Shown one piece after another: positions 8,751 to 16,997 of a stretch of DNA of 64,000 nt (position 1 is its first letter; every line of letters starts with the position of its first letter). This stretch comes from CAZABC01 sp964483405. GTDB lineage: Bacteria; Chloroflexota; Limnocylindria; Limnocylindrales; CSP1-4. Below the pieces are notes generated by a model. The model saw only the letters and a program-made list of their open reading frames with translations, ran no database searches and was not told where the DNA came from. A program made the position numbers and the translations under genes. The stretch is taken from positions 1-64,000 of the forward strand of contig CAZABC010000002.1 of NCBI GenBank assembly GCA_964483405.1. Reading direction: 5' to 3'.

Positions 8751-9182
8751 GTGGCCAGGCTCCAGCTCCCGAACCCGCCGCCATCGAGTCCCGCCGTCAG
8801 GAACGTCATGCGGGCGAACCGGGCTCGCGACACGGAGCCCGAGCGGTGTCTCCGCCGAGCCCTCCGCGAGGCCGGCCTCGGTGGCTACCGGCTCAACTGG
8901 AGGAAGGCCCCCGGCCGACCCGACATCGCCTACCCCGGCCGCAAGGTCGCGATCTTCGTCCATGGGTGCTTCTGGCACCACTGCCCGCGCTGCTACCCTG
9001 ACCTCCCGAAGTCGAACCCGGAGTTCTGGGCCCGCAAGTTCGAGCTCAACCGAGAGCGCGACGCGAGGAAGCGACGCGATCTCGAGGCCGCCGGGTGGCG
9101 GGTTGTCGAGGCCTGGGAGTGCGACATCTCCGTGCGCCCTGGCGAGGTTGTCGAGCGCGCACGAGAAGGAAGGGTCCGATGA
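8751..9182 (+). CDS. vsr: Very short patch repair (Vsr-like) endonuclease
   Basis: Protein of 143 residues, the usual length for Vsr. Conserved parts are MRANRARDTEPE with LRRALREAGLGGYRLN, GRPDIAYPGRKVAIFVHG with the metal-binding Asp, CFWHHCPRC, and the KFELNRERDARKRRDLEAAGW helix region. Vsr nicks beside T:G mismatches made by deamination of 5-methylcytosine, limiting mutation at the methylase site. The start is GTG at 8751 after a purine-rich GAAGGAGG box. It overlaps the next gene by ATGA, so all three plus-strand genes look like one transcript. Confidence 0.92.
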   Translation: MARLQLPNPPPSSPAVRNVMRANRARDTEPERCLRRALREAGLGGYRLNWRKAPGRPDIAYPGRKVAIFVHGCFWHHCPRCYPDLPKSNPEFWARKFELNRERDARKRRDLEAAGWRVVEAWECDISVRPGEVVERAREGRVR

Positions 9183-10432
9183 AGGGGTACATCTTCTCGC
9201 TGTCGGCTTCGAGCCCGATCGAGGTCATGCGGTCCGGCCTACACGGCGTCTGGCAGCCGCCTCCGACCGACCAGAGTGGACGGGAACGCGACTGGCGGGT
9301 GGCGACCTGGTCACACCCAATGCTCGCGACGTTCAGCGACTACGTGACCGTCAAGCCCGGCGACTTGGTGTTCTTCTTCGCGAGCCGCCTCATCTACGGG
9401 ATCGGGAGGGTCACCGATCCACTCGGAAGCGACCGCGGCGCCCTGTTGAACTACCCTGGCGCCTCCGAGCCGTCCCCGGTGGAGCCGAGACCCGACACGG
9501 CCCTCGTCGGACCCGCCGAAAGCCCTGAGTGGCGACGCCTCCGGGTCGTCATTCCTTTCGAGCCTGATCCCCAGTACTTCGATGTCGGGATCGACATGGA
9601 CGAGGTCCTGGCATCACCGGGAGCGGATGCAGCCTGGGGGCTCCGCTTCTGGGAGGGCTACAGCTTCCAACAGCTCGGCGAAGCCGAGGTCCGACTCCTC
9701 CTGTCAGTGTTCGAGCGCAGGTTCGGTAACGCTCCTGGCGGGCCTTCGGCCCATGTTGTCACTCAGGGGCCGATGACGTGGCGGTCGCGTCTTGACCCGA
9801 CCATCCACAAGCCCTTCCTAGTGTCCGAGATGGTCGCTGCGCATCCTGAGACCTACCTTCGAGACGGTGAGTTCCGGAACGAAGAGGTTGTCCACGCGCT
9901 CATCACCGAAGCGCTTGATCCCCCGACCGGGAGACCGCGAGGCGTTCTTGCCGATGAGTGCCGCCTTGATGTCTACCACGAACTGGCCGCCTCGCCTCCT
10001 AAGCCACCGGTCTGGGCTGACCGAATGGACGTTGTTGGCACACGCCACTACCCCGGCCCGGGTTCGAGTTCGTCAACTGCTGCCCACTACGATGTTGTTG
10101 AAGCGAAGAAGGACCGGCTCGGCGGTGGAGCGCGCGGGCACGATAGAACGGTCTCACAGCTCATGAAGTACGTCGACTTTGTGTCGCGCAACTACTGCGG
10201 CGGAAACTACTCGGCTGTGAGTGCGTACTTCATTGCGGCGGGGTACGACGATGAGTTCGTCCGCCGACACGAGGACGCCCAGCGAGTCGCGGACCCGGTC
10301 TTGGCCCGTTCATACGTCCTGAACCCTCGCGAGTCCCCGCCGACCCGGCGATGGTCGCGCGTCCAGTTGCTGACCTACGAGTGGTCCCAGCGAGACTTGG
10401 CCATCCACTTGATGCCGGCGACGCCGGCCTAA
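9179..10432 (+). CDS. EVE/PUA-like plus NucS-like nuclease, putative restriction enzyme
   Basis: Protein of 417 residues starting at ATG 9179 (ATGA overlap with vsr). The N-terminal 130 residues (KGYIFSLSASS, a WSHPMLATFSDYVTVKPGD stretch, then LVFFFASRLIYGIGRV) look like an EVE/PUA-type fold, which in other restriction enzymes reads modified bases. The C-terminal 150 residues contain YDVVEAKK (E308, K310), a PD-(D/E)XK E-x-K pair, followed by QLMKYVDFV, similar to the NucS/DUF91 nuclease core. The simplest guess is the nuclease, or an accessory nuclease, of the adjacent C5-methylation system. Codon use in the last third is less GC-rich than the chromosome. Specificity is unknown. Confidence 0.6.
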   Translation: MKGYIFSLSASSPIEVMRSGLHGVWQPPPTDQSGRERDWRVATWSHPMLATFSDYVTVKPGDLVFFFASRLIYGIGRVTDPLGSDRGALLNYPGASEPSPVEPRPDTALVGPAESPEWRRLRVVIPFEPDPQYFDVGIDMDEVLASPGADAAWGLRFWEGYSFQQLGEAEVRLLLSVFERRFGNAPGGPSAHVVTQGPMTWRSRLDPTIHKPFLVSEMVAAHPETYLRDGEFRNEEVVHALITEALDPPTGRPRGVLADECRLDVYHELAASPPKPPVWADRMDVVGTRHYPGPGSSSSTAAHYDVVEAKKDRLGGGARGHDRTVSQLMKYVDFVSRNYCGGNYSAVSAYFIAAGYDDEFVRRHEDAQRVADPVLARSYVLNPRESPPTRRWSRVQLLTYEWSQRDLAIHLMPATPA

Positions 10433-10435
10433 CCT

Positions 10436-13423
10436 CTACCCCAGGCTCGGCAGCACCTGCGCGTCCCACCGCGCCCCGGTGAACAGGTCGCCGCGCTCGG
10501 CGACCCGGGCTGGGAGCGTCCGGATCGTCCAGCGGTGGGGTCGGAGGGCGGGGTCGTCGAGCTCGGCCCAGTCGATCGGGGTCGAGCATGGGGCTCCCGG
10601 CGCGGGCCGGACCGCGTACGGGGCGACGAGCGTCTTGATGTAGGTGTTCTGGGTGTAGTCGAGGCGGGCCCGGCCGTCGCGGCGGTCCTTCGACCACTCC
10701 CAGCTGACGAGCTCGGGCGCAATCGCGCCGACGGCCCGCGAGACGCCCTCGACCCAGGCGCTGGTGTCCTCGAACGTGTAGCGCGGCTCGACCGGGATCC
10801 AGACCTGGAGGCCGCGCTTCCCGGTCGTCTTGGGGTATCCGCGGACGCCGAGGTGGTCGAGCGCGGTCCGGAAGAGGCGGGCGAGGACGAGCGTCTCGTC
10901 CCAGGTCGTCCGTTCGCCGGGGTCGATGTCGATCAGCGCGAAGGTCGGGATGTGTGGTGCGGTGATCCGGCTCGTCCAGGCGTGGACCTCGAAGGCCGCC
11001 TGGTTGCCGAGCCAGCAGAGCGTCGCCGTCCGGTCGGCGACGAGGTGGGTGTTCGCGCCTCGCCGGCCCCCCGTCCCGGGCTCGAGCCAGCGCCGGAGCC
11101 AGGCCGGGTCGGTCGGGCGGAGGTCCTTCTGCCAGAAGCCGGGCTGCCCGGCGCCGTCGGGGAAGCGCTGGAGGTTGAGCGGCCGCTCGGCGAGGTGCGG
11201 CAGCATCGCGGGGGCGATCCGGGCGTAGTAGCCGACGAGGTCGCGCTTCGTGACCGGCGCCTCGGCGGGCGTGCCGGGGCCGCCGCCCGCGGCCGGTCGA
11301 CCCGCGAAGATGACCTTGTCGAGGTTCGTCAGCCTCAGCTCGACCCCGCCGACCGACCAGCTGCCCTGCTTCCCGAGCCGCTCGAGCGCGGCGAGCTCTG
11401 CCTCGGTCGCCGCGGCCCACTCGGGCAGGTGCGGCGCCGGCGAGGCCGCGCCGCGCGCCGATGACGGTACCTGGGCATCGCCGCCGGGCGATGCCGACGT
11501 GGCACCCGTGCGCGGAGCGCGCTCGGCCTTCGACGGCGCTGCCCGCTCGACCTTGTCCACGAGCGCCGCGACCGCCGACTCGCGGACGACCGTCGCCGGG
11601 TCGCGGCCGTCGTCGATGCCCTTGAACGCCGCCTGGCGGACGAGCCCGTCGCGCGACCAGCCGCCGAGCTCGGCACGGATGACGAGCGACGGCTCGACCC
11701 AGCGCGCGCCCCGCAGGTCCTGCCGCCTGCCGGGCGGGGGGTCCAGCGGGGGGTCCTCGGTCGCGAGCTCCTCGAGGCGTTCGCGGAGGACGCGCCGGGT
11801 CCGGGCGTCGAAGCCCGAGCCGACCTTGCCGGCGAACCGGAGCGGCCCACCCTCGGTCTCGCGAACGCCGACGACGACCGCCCCGAGGTCCCTGGCGTTC
11901 CCCTCCCCCGGCGTCCAGCCGGCGACGACGAGCGCCTGCTCGGGTCGCAGCTTGAGCTTCAGCCAGCTCGCCGAGCGTCGGCCCGGCTCGTAGCGGCCCC
12001 GGCGCTCCTTGGCCACGATCCCCTCGAGGCCCATCCCGGCGGCGGCCCGGTAGAAGGCCCGACCGTCCCGCTCGACGTGGGGCGCGTACCGGACTCGGGT
12101 CGTGTCCGTCAGGATCGATCGCAGGAGCCGCTTGCGGTTCTCGAGCGGGACCCGCAGGAGCGAGCGACCGTCGAGCTCGAGCAGGTCGAAGATCTGGTAG
12201 ACGAGCGGCGCCCTGGCGGCGGGCTCGTCGGGCTCGCCCCGGCCGCCGCCCGTCCCGGCCCGCCCGGCGCCCGGATACGCCGGCACGCTCAGCCGCGCCT
12301 GGAGGAGCCCGAAGTCCGGCCGGCCCTCGTTGTCGAGCGCGACGACCTCGCCGTCGAGCACCGCCGTCTCCGCCCGCAGCCAGGTCCGCGGCGCCGGCAG
12401 GAGGCTCGGGAAGTACGTCGCTGCGTCCTTGCCGTTCCGGGTGAACAGCCGCACGCGCCCGCCCGCGACGACCGCCTGGACGCGGAAGCCGTCCCACTTG
12501 ACCTCGAAGAGCCAGTCGTCGTGGTCGAACGGCCGGTCGGCGAGCGTCGCGAGCATCGGTTCGATGAAGCGCGGGCCGCCCGGGACCGCCGGCTCCGCGG
12601 CCGAGAGGTCGATCTCGGCGATCGCGGCCGGTGCCGCGCTGATCCAGAGCGCATCGGCGTTGGCCTTGACCTCGTCGTTCGTCCTCCCGGTCCTGACGCT
12701 CTGCGGATGGTCCTCGGCGTCCCAGCCGGGCACGGCGTGCTCGTCGCGCTTCTTGATGAGCAGCCACTGCTCGCCCTCGTCGTCCTCGAAGGGGCGGCTC
12801 GGGGCGGCGCGCGCCGGCGATCCCGTCCCGCCTCGCCGCGCCCGGGCCCGCTCGGCCGACGACGGCCGGCCGCTGGTCTGGACCATCGTGAAGCGACCGG
12901 CGAGCTTCGATCCCCGCAGCCGGAGCTTCAGCTCACCGTCCGCGATCGCGCGTGCCGGGTCCGGCGTCTCGGGATCGGGCTCCCAGGTGCCCCAGTCCCA
13001 GACGATGACGTCGCCGGCCCCGTACTGGCGCGGTGGGATCACGCCCTCGAAGTCGAGGTACTCGATCGGGTGGTCCTCGACGTGGACCGCCATCCGCCGC
13101 TGGTCCGGGTCCAGGGTCGGGCCGCGCGGCACCGCCCACGACACGAGGACGCCGTCGATCTCCAGCCGGAAGTCGTAGTGCAGGCGCGAGGCGCGGTGCC
13201 GCTGGACGACGAAGCGGCCGCCGAGCGAGGGGGCGGGGGCAGAGGCCGGGGTCGGGGCGGCGGGGGTCGGGGCGGCGGGGGTCGGGGCGGCGGGCGTGCC
13301 CGAGCCCTCGGGGGCGGCCGGGGCCGCGGGCGTTCCCGAGCCCGCGGGGGCGCCACCCGGCGACCCAGCCGGCTCGGGCGTCTTCGTGAAGTCGCGCTTG
13401 CGCTGGTACTCCTCGAGCGGCAT
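10436..13423 (-). CDS. ligD: Multidomain DNA ligase D (PE-Lig-Pol)
   Basis: Non-homologous end-joining protein of about 995 residues. N-terminal phosphoesterase domain: HRASRLHYDFRLE and DHPIEYLDFEGVIPPRQYG. Central ATP-dependent ligase: VKWDGFR with adenylated Lys near residue 309, plus LENRKRLLR. C-terminal primase/polymerase: FALIDIDPG with the DxD metal site, TGKRGLQVWIP and LDYTQNTYIKTLVAPYAVR. The order PE-Lig-Pol is that of Pseudomonas LigD rather than mycobacterial LigD. ATG 13423 (MPLEEYQRKRDF) is chosen over an upstream GTG/ATG because the homologous region begins there. Residues 20-66 are a Pro/Ala/Thr low-complexity linker with PTPAA repeats. Ku, its partner, lies 6 kb away. Confidence 0.95.
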   Translation of the reverse strand: MPLEEYQRKRDFTKTPEPAGSPGGAPAGSGTPAAPAAPEGSGTPAAPTPAAPTPAAPTPASAPAPSLGGRFVVQRHRASRLHYDFRLEIDGVLVSWAVPRGPTLDPDQRRMAVHVEDHPIEYLDFEGVIPPRQYGAGDVIVWDWGTWEPDPETPDPARAIADGELKLRLRGSKLAGRFTMVQTSGRPSSAERARARRGGTGSPARAAPSRPFEDDEGEQWLLIKKRDEHAVPGWDAEDHPQSVRTGRTNDEVKANADALWISAAPAAIAEIDLSAAEPAVPGGPRFIEPMLATLADRPFDHDDWLFEVKWDGFRVQAVVAGGRVRLFTRNGKDAATYFPSLLPAPRTWLRAETAVLDGEVVALDNEGRPDFGLLQARLSVPAYPGAGRAGTGGGRGEPDEPAARAPLVYQIFDLLELDGRSLLRVPLENRKRLLRSILTDTTRVRYAPHVERDGRAFYRAAAGMGLEGIVAKERRGRYEPGRRSASWLKLKLRPEQALVVAGWTPGEGNARDLGAVVVGVRETEGGPLRFAGKVGSGFDARTRRVLRERLEELATEDPPLDPPPGRRQDLRGARWVEPSLVIRAELGGWSRDGLVRQAAFKGIDDGRDPATVVRESAVAALVDKVERAAPSKAERAPRTGATSASPGGDAQVPSSARGAASPAPHLPEWAAATEAELAALERLGKQGSWSVGGVELRLTNLDKVIFAGRPAAGGGPGTPAEAPVTKRDLVGYYARIAPAMLPHLAERPLNLQRFPDGAGQPGFWQKDLRPTDPAWLRRWLEPGTGGRRGANTHLVADRTATLCWLGNQAAFEVHAWTSRITAPHIPTFALIDIDPGERTTWDETLVLARLFRTALDHLGVRGYPKTTGKRGLQVWIPVEPRYTFEDTSAWVEGVSRAVGAIAPELVSWEWSKDRRDGRARLDYTQNTYIKTLVAPYAVRPAPGAPCSTPIDWAELDDPALRPHRWTIRTLPARVAERGDLFTGARWDAQVLPSLG

Positions 13424-13461
13424 CCGTGCAGTGTGCCCCCTGCGCCCAGTCGGAGTCACGA

Positions 13462-13513
13462 GGCCCCGACCGCCACCGGGGCGACCCGGCCCCGACCGTC
13501 ACCCGGGCGACCC
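13462..13513. repeat. 26-bp tandem duplication
   Basis: Two adjacent 26-bp units (13462-13487 and 13488-13513) agree at 24 of 26 positions, directly upstream of ligD. They are GC-rich with CGACC cores. No function is apparent; they could bind a regulator of ligD. Confidence 0.6.
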
Positions 13514-13522
13514 GGCCCCTGG

Positions 13523-13780
13523 CTTGCATCAGATGCAGAAGTGCGACCACCTGGACGGTCCGAGCCAGCCCGCGACGGGCCGGGGTCGCGTTCGGGCCGC
13601 GTCTGGGCCGCGTCTGGGCCGCGTCTGGCCCGTGTCCGGGCTGCCATGGGGGCCGGATCGCCCGGTGAGACGCCGGATCCGGGGCCAGGAGCAGCACCCA
13701 CGCGAGGTTTCGAGACCCGGGGGCCGGGTCGAGGCGTCCGATCGAGAGGACATCGGTCGGACTTCTGCGCGTGATGCAAG
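13523..13780. repeat. 258-bp unit bounded by imperfect 26-bp inverted repeats
   Basis: Left arm 13523-13548 (begins CTTGCATCA, ends GCGACC) and right arm 13755-13780 (reverse complement begins CTTGCATCA, ends CCGACC) match at 22 of 26 positions. The interior holds no credible gene. It could be a non-autonomous transposable element (MITE) or a degraded insertion; no flanking target duplication is visible. Confidence 0.45.
13594..13626. repeat. 11-bp triplicate tandem repeat
   Basis: Three perfect copies of GGGCCGCGTCT lie head to tail, followed by a degenerate fourth copy. They are in the non-coding interval between ligD and the PadR gene. The unit is one helical turn long. Confidence 0.6.
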
Positions 13781-13887
13781 TACCCGCCCGCGCAGCTGGA
13801 CCCGGCCCGCCGGGCCCGCCCGCGGCGACGGAGCCCCACAGGCAGGCGCCGCGACGGACGGCCCGGGCTCGCCCGGCGGATGACCCC

Positions 13888-13917
13888 TTGACAGCGCCTC
13901 GCCATACCCGCTATATA
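13888..13917 (+). promoter_or_regulatory. Sigma-70 promoter of the PadR operon
   Basis: A perfect -35 box TTGACA (13888-13893) and a -10 box TATATA (13912-13917) are separated by 18 bases. The expected start of transcription is near 13924, giving a leader of about 68 bases before the PadR ATG at 13992. The -10 box is the only AT-rich stretch in the area. Confidence 0.75.
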
Positions 13918-13933
13918 TCGCAGCACGATATAT
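13913..13933. promoter_or_regulatory. PadR-type operator, inverted repeat over the -10 box
   Basis: Perfect inverted repeat ATATATCG (13913-13920), spacer CAGCA, CGATATAT (13926-13933). It overlaps the -10 element and the transcription start. Position and symmetry suit autorepression by the dimeric PadR protein encoded immediately downstream. Confidence 0.7.
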
Positions 13934-13991
13934 CGCCACACGACCGAGAGACACGCCCCGGACGCGGAGCGGGCCTCGCCAGGGAGGGAAC

Positions 13992-14330
13992 ATGACGTCG
14001 GGCCTCGCCGACCTCGGCCGCTTCGCGGAGCCGTCGATCGCCATCCTCGTCTCGCTGAGCGATGGCCCCAAGCACGGCTACGCGATCATGGCCGACGTCG
14101 AGGAGACGACCGGCCAGCCGCTCGGTCCGGGCACGCTCTACGCGGCGCTCGGGCGACTCGAACGGCGGGGGCTCATCGAGCCGCTGCCGGCCGAGGACCG
14201 GCGACGGCCGTACCGGATCACCGGTGTCGGCGCCACGACCCTCCGCGCCCACCTCGACCAGCTCGATCGCTTCGTCCGGACCGGGCTCACCAGGCTCGGC
14301 CCGTCGGCGGGGTTCGCCGGGGGCGGCTGA
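13992..14330 (+). CDS. PadR-family transcriptional regulator
   Basis: Protein of 112 residues, a compact PadR winged-helix repressor. The family pattern is clear: ILVSLSDGPKHGYAIMADVE, then GPGTLYAALGRLERRGLIE (recognition helix and wing), DRRRPYRIT and a short C-terminal dimerisation helix. A GGGAGGG ribosome site precedes the ATG. PadR proteins sense toxic or envelope-active compounds and release an inverted-repeat operator; such an operator lies over its own promoter. The two downstream genes for a secreted and a membrane protein are probably its regulon. Confidence 0.93.
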   Translation: MTSGLADLGRFAEPSIAILVSLSDGPKHGYAIMADVEETTGQPLGPGTLYAALGRLERRGLIEPLPAEDRRRPYRITGVGATTLRAHLDQLDRFVRTGLTRLGPSAGFAGGG

Positions 14331-14366
14331 GCCAAAGACCACGCCTCCAAGCCCAAGGAGCGTCCC

Positions 14367-14717
14367 ATGCGTCCTGCGCGTCCTGCTCGATCCCTTCGTC
14401 GCGTCGTCGGTGCGCTCGGCCTCGCCGGATCGATCGCGATCCTCGCCGCTGGCCCGGCCCTCGCCAGCCACACCCACGTCCGGATCCTCGGCAACGGATC
14501 GTGCGTCATCCTCGCCCCCGACTCGGGCGAGGAGGCCGTCCAGCTCCCGTTCGCCGGCGGCTTCGCCCCCGACCGCCAGCACCCGCTCCACGTCCTCGTC
14601 CACTTCGGCATGGCCGGCATGGGTCCCGACGGCTCGATGCGGGTCTGGGTCCAGGGGTCGGCGGGGGACCTCGCGAACTGCGACGGCTACGTGAACCCCA
14701 CCGCGGACAACGACTGA
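14367..14717 (+). CDS. Small secreted protein, unknown
   Basis: Protein of 116 residues, not recognised. It has an N-terminal signal peptide (Arg-rich start, LGLAGSIAILAAG core, probable cleavage after ALA-S near residue 32). The mature part is about 85 residues with two Cys (in GSCVIL and ANCDG) that could form a disulphide, and several His residues (HTHVRI, HPLHVLVHFGMAGMG), so metal binding is possible. An AAGGAG box sits 6 bases before the ATG. It lies between the PadR regulator and a membrane protein, so its level is probably controlled by PadR. Confidence 0.7.
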   Translation: MRPARPARSLRRVVGALGLAGSIAILAAGPALASHTHVRILGNGSCVILAPDSGEEAVQLPFAGGFAPDRQHPLHVLVHFGMAGMGPDGSMRVWVQGSAGDLANCDGYVNPTADND

Positions 14718-14783
14718 GATGACGGCGCCCGGCCTCGTCCGGCGCGCCACGCCCGGCCGGCGCTCGTTCGGAGCACCGGCCGG

Positions 14784-15563
14784 GTGACCATCCTCGTCCC
14801 CATCCTCCTGCGCCTCTACCCGCCCGGCTGGCGGCGGCGGTACGACGCCGAGTTCATCGCCATCCTCGCGGATCGGGCGCTCGCGCCGTCCGACCTGGTC
14901 GACATCGTCCTCGCCGCGCTCGACGCGTGGCTGAGCGGCGAGTACCCATCGACCGCGGACGACGGCAGAAAGGCCAGCCTTCGCATGTCCGATCGCATCT
15001 CGCCGCTCGCCTTCATCGCCGGCGGCGTGCTCATCCTCGGCGGGATCGCCGCCATCGTCGCCGCGGGCGACGCCGGCTGGGAGCCGCCGCTCGCCTACCT
15101 CTTCCTCGCCCTGCCGATCGGGTTCGGGTCGCTCGCCGTCGGCATCCTCGCCTCGGTCGGTGGCAACGGCCATGGACCGAGCGACCGGCTGAGCCGCGGC
15201 CTGGGGCTGCTCACCGCGGGGCTCGCGGCCGGCACCGCGGTGTCGTTCCTCGCGGTCGGCGTCTCGGATTCGCTCTGGATGGTGATGTCCGCGTTCCTCG
15301 TGGCGTTCATCATCGTCGCCGGCCTGTACGGCATGCGGCTGCTCACCGACCGCGACCGCCGGATCCCCGGCGGCATCCTGGCGATCGGGTCGGCGCTCGG
15401 CGTGTTCCTGCTGCTCGGGCTCACCGGTGTGCTCGGCGATCTGCTCGGCGGCACCGGCGGCGAGATCCCGGGGGTCGAGTACCTCATCGGCCTGCCGTTC
15501 GTCGGCTGGGTCCTCCTGGGGCTCGTCGAGCTCCGCGGGAGCGGGAGGATGGCGCCCGGCTGA
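14784..15563 (+). CDS. PadR-associated polytopic membrane protein
   Basis: Protein of 259 residues from GTG 14784. The N-terminal 60 residues (LLRLYPPGWRRRYDAEF, LAALDAWLSG) form the short cytosolic helical module commonly seen in membrane proteins next to PadR regulators. Six hydrophobic segments follow: near LAFIAGGVLILGGIAAIVAA, AYLFLALPIGFGSLAVGI, GLGLLTAGLAAGTAVSFL, VMSAFLVAFIIVAGLYG, GVFLLLGLTGVLG and YLIGLPFVGWVLLGL. No transport motif is recognised. As third gene of the PadR operon it may act in envelope stress. The 123 bases after it are GC-rich with a 21-bp direct repeat (15584 and 15620). Confidence 0.75.
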   Translation: MTILVPILLRLYPPGWRRRYDAEFIAILADRALAPSDLVDIVLAALDAWLSGEYPSTADDGRKASLRMSDRISPLAFIAGGVLILGGIAAIVAAGDAGWEPPLAYLFLALPIGFGSLAVGILASVGGNGHGPSDRLSRGLGLLTAGLAAGTAVSFLAVGVSDSLWMVMSAFLVAFIIVAGLYGMRLLTDRDRRIPGGILAIGSALGVFLLLGLTGVLGDLLGGTGGEIPGVEYLIGLPFVGWVLLGLVELRGSGRMAPG

Positions 15564-15686
15564 CCCGGGGACCGCGTCGGGGCGGCCGCCCTTGCCGCCC
15601 CGGCTGCACCCGCCGCCCCGGCCGCCCTTGCCGCCCCGGCCCGGCGGGGCCAGACTGACGGTCAGCCCGCACGAGGAGGATCGTCG

Positions 15687-16997
15687 ATGGCCCCGCAGGC
15701 CCCGCTCCGGGTCGGCTTCGTCTCGACCCGCTTCGCCGGCACCGACGGCGTCTCGCTCGAGACCGCCAAGTGGGCGTCGGTGCTCGAGGGGATGGGCCAC
15801 CGGGCCTTCTACTTCGCCGGGCTGTGCGACCGGCCGGCGGACGTCTCGCACGTCGTGCCCGAGGCGCACTTCCTGCACCCCGACATCGACGGCATCAACA
15901 GCGCCGTCTATTCGTCCCGGAGCGTGGCCGCGGCCGTCGCCGACACCCGCGGGGCACGGCCCTTCGTCCGGGCACCCGCCGTCAGCCAGCTGATCCACGG
16001 CCTCCGGGAGCACCTCAAGACCGAGCTCCACCGGTTCATCGCGGCGTTCGAGCTCGACCTGCTCATCGTCGAGAACGCCTCGGCGATCCCGCTCAACCTG
16101 CCGCTCGGCCTGGCGATCTCCGAGCTGGTCGCCGAGACGGGCATCCCGACCATCGCCCACCACCACGACCTGCCGTGGGAGCGCCAGCGGTTCCTCGTCA
16201 ACTCGGTCGCCGACGTCATCGCCGCGGCCTTCCCGCCGACCCACGCCTCGATCCGGCACGTCGTCATCAACTCGCTCCAGGCGGGCGAGCTCAGCTCGCG
16301 CCGCGGCGTGACCGCCCGGGTCATCCCCAACGTGATGGACTTCGACCGGCCGCCGGTCCCGTCCGCCCCGGAGCAGGTCGCCGCGGTCCGGACCGACCTC
16401 GGGCTGCTCGACGGGGAGCTGCTCCTGCTCCAGCCGACGCGGATCGTCGCCCGCAAGGGCATCGAGGACGCGATCGAGTTCGCCCGCCGGCTCGAGCAGC
16501 CGGCCCGGCTCGTCATCTCCCACGCCGCGGGCGACGAGGGCGGCGCGTACCAGCGGCGGGTCTGCGAGTACGCCGAGCTGCTCGGGGTGTCCCTGGTCCT
16601 CGCCGGCGACCGGATCGACGTCGACGGGCGCGACCGGGACGGCCGGCGCCACACCCTCGCCGAGGCCTACGACGCCGCCGACTTCGTGACCTACCCATCG
16701 CGGTTCGAGGGCTTCGGCAACGCCTTCCTCGAGGCCGTTTACCACCGCAGGCCGATCCTGGTGAACAACTACTCGACCTACGAGGTAGACCTGCGGCCGC
16801 GCGGCTTCCGGGTCGTCTGGTTCGATGAGTTCATCGACCGTCACACCCTCGACCAGGCCCGCCGCCTGCTCGACGACCCCGAGGAGGCCCGGCGCTGGGC
16901 CGACCGCAACTACGAGGTGGGGCGGACCCACTTCTCGTTCACCGTGCTCGAGCGCCACCTCGCCGACCTACTCGTCGACTGCTTCGGGGCGGAGTGA
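15687..16997 (+). CDS. GT4-family glycosyltransferase
   Basis: Protein of 436 residues with two Rossmann lobes. The N-lobe starts RVGFVSTRFAGTDGVSLETAKWA. The C-lobe has LLQPTRIVARKGIEDAIEFARRL and the EX7E donor site in YPSRFEGFGNAFLEAVYHRRP. This is the GT-B fold of retaining family-4 enzymes, which move a sugar from a nucleotide donor to lipid, glycan or small-molecule acceptors. The start is supported by a GAGGAGGA box. It overlaps the next glycosyltransferase gene by GTGA, so both probably act on one glycan or glycolipid. No polymerase or flippase gene is nearby. Confidence 0.88.
   Translation: MAPQAPLRVGFVSTRFAGTDGVSLETAKWASVLEGMGHRAFYFAGLCDRPADVSHVVPEAHFLHPDIDGINSAVYSSRSVAAAVADTRGARPFVRAPAVSQLIHGLREHLKTELHRFIAAFELDLLIVENASAIPLNLPLGLAISELVAETGIPTIAHHHDLPWERQRFLVNSVADVIAAAFPPTHASIRHVVINSLQAGELSSRRGVTARVIPNVMDFDRPPVPSAPEQVAAVRTDLGLLDGELLLLQPTRIVARKGIEDAIEFARRLEQPARLVISHAAGDEGGAYQRRVCEYAELLGVSLVLAGDRIDVDGRDRDGRRHTLAEAYDAADFVTYPSRFEGFGNAFLEAVYHRRPILVNNYSTYEVDLRPRGFRVVWFDEFIDRHTLDQARRLLDDPEEARRWADRNYEVGRTHFSFTVLERHLADLLVDCFGAE

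Noticed and set aside
10230..12767. A long minus-strand frame (845 codons) overlapping ligD in another frame
   Set aside because: Arg/Gly/Pro-rich shadow of the ligD coding frame.
13911..16958. A 1015-codon minus-strand frame opposite the PadR operon and first glycosyltransferase
   Set aside because: Composition is Glu/Asp/Arg/Gly without motifs and it is antisense to clear genes.
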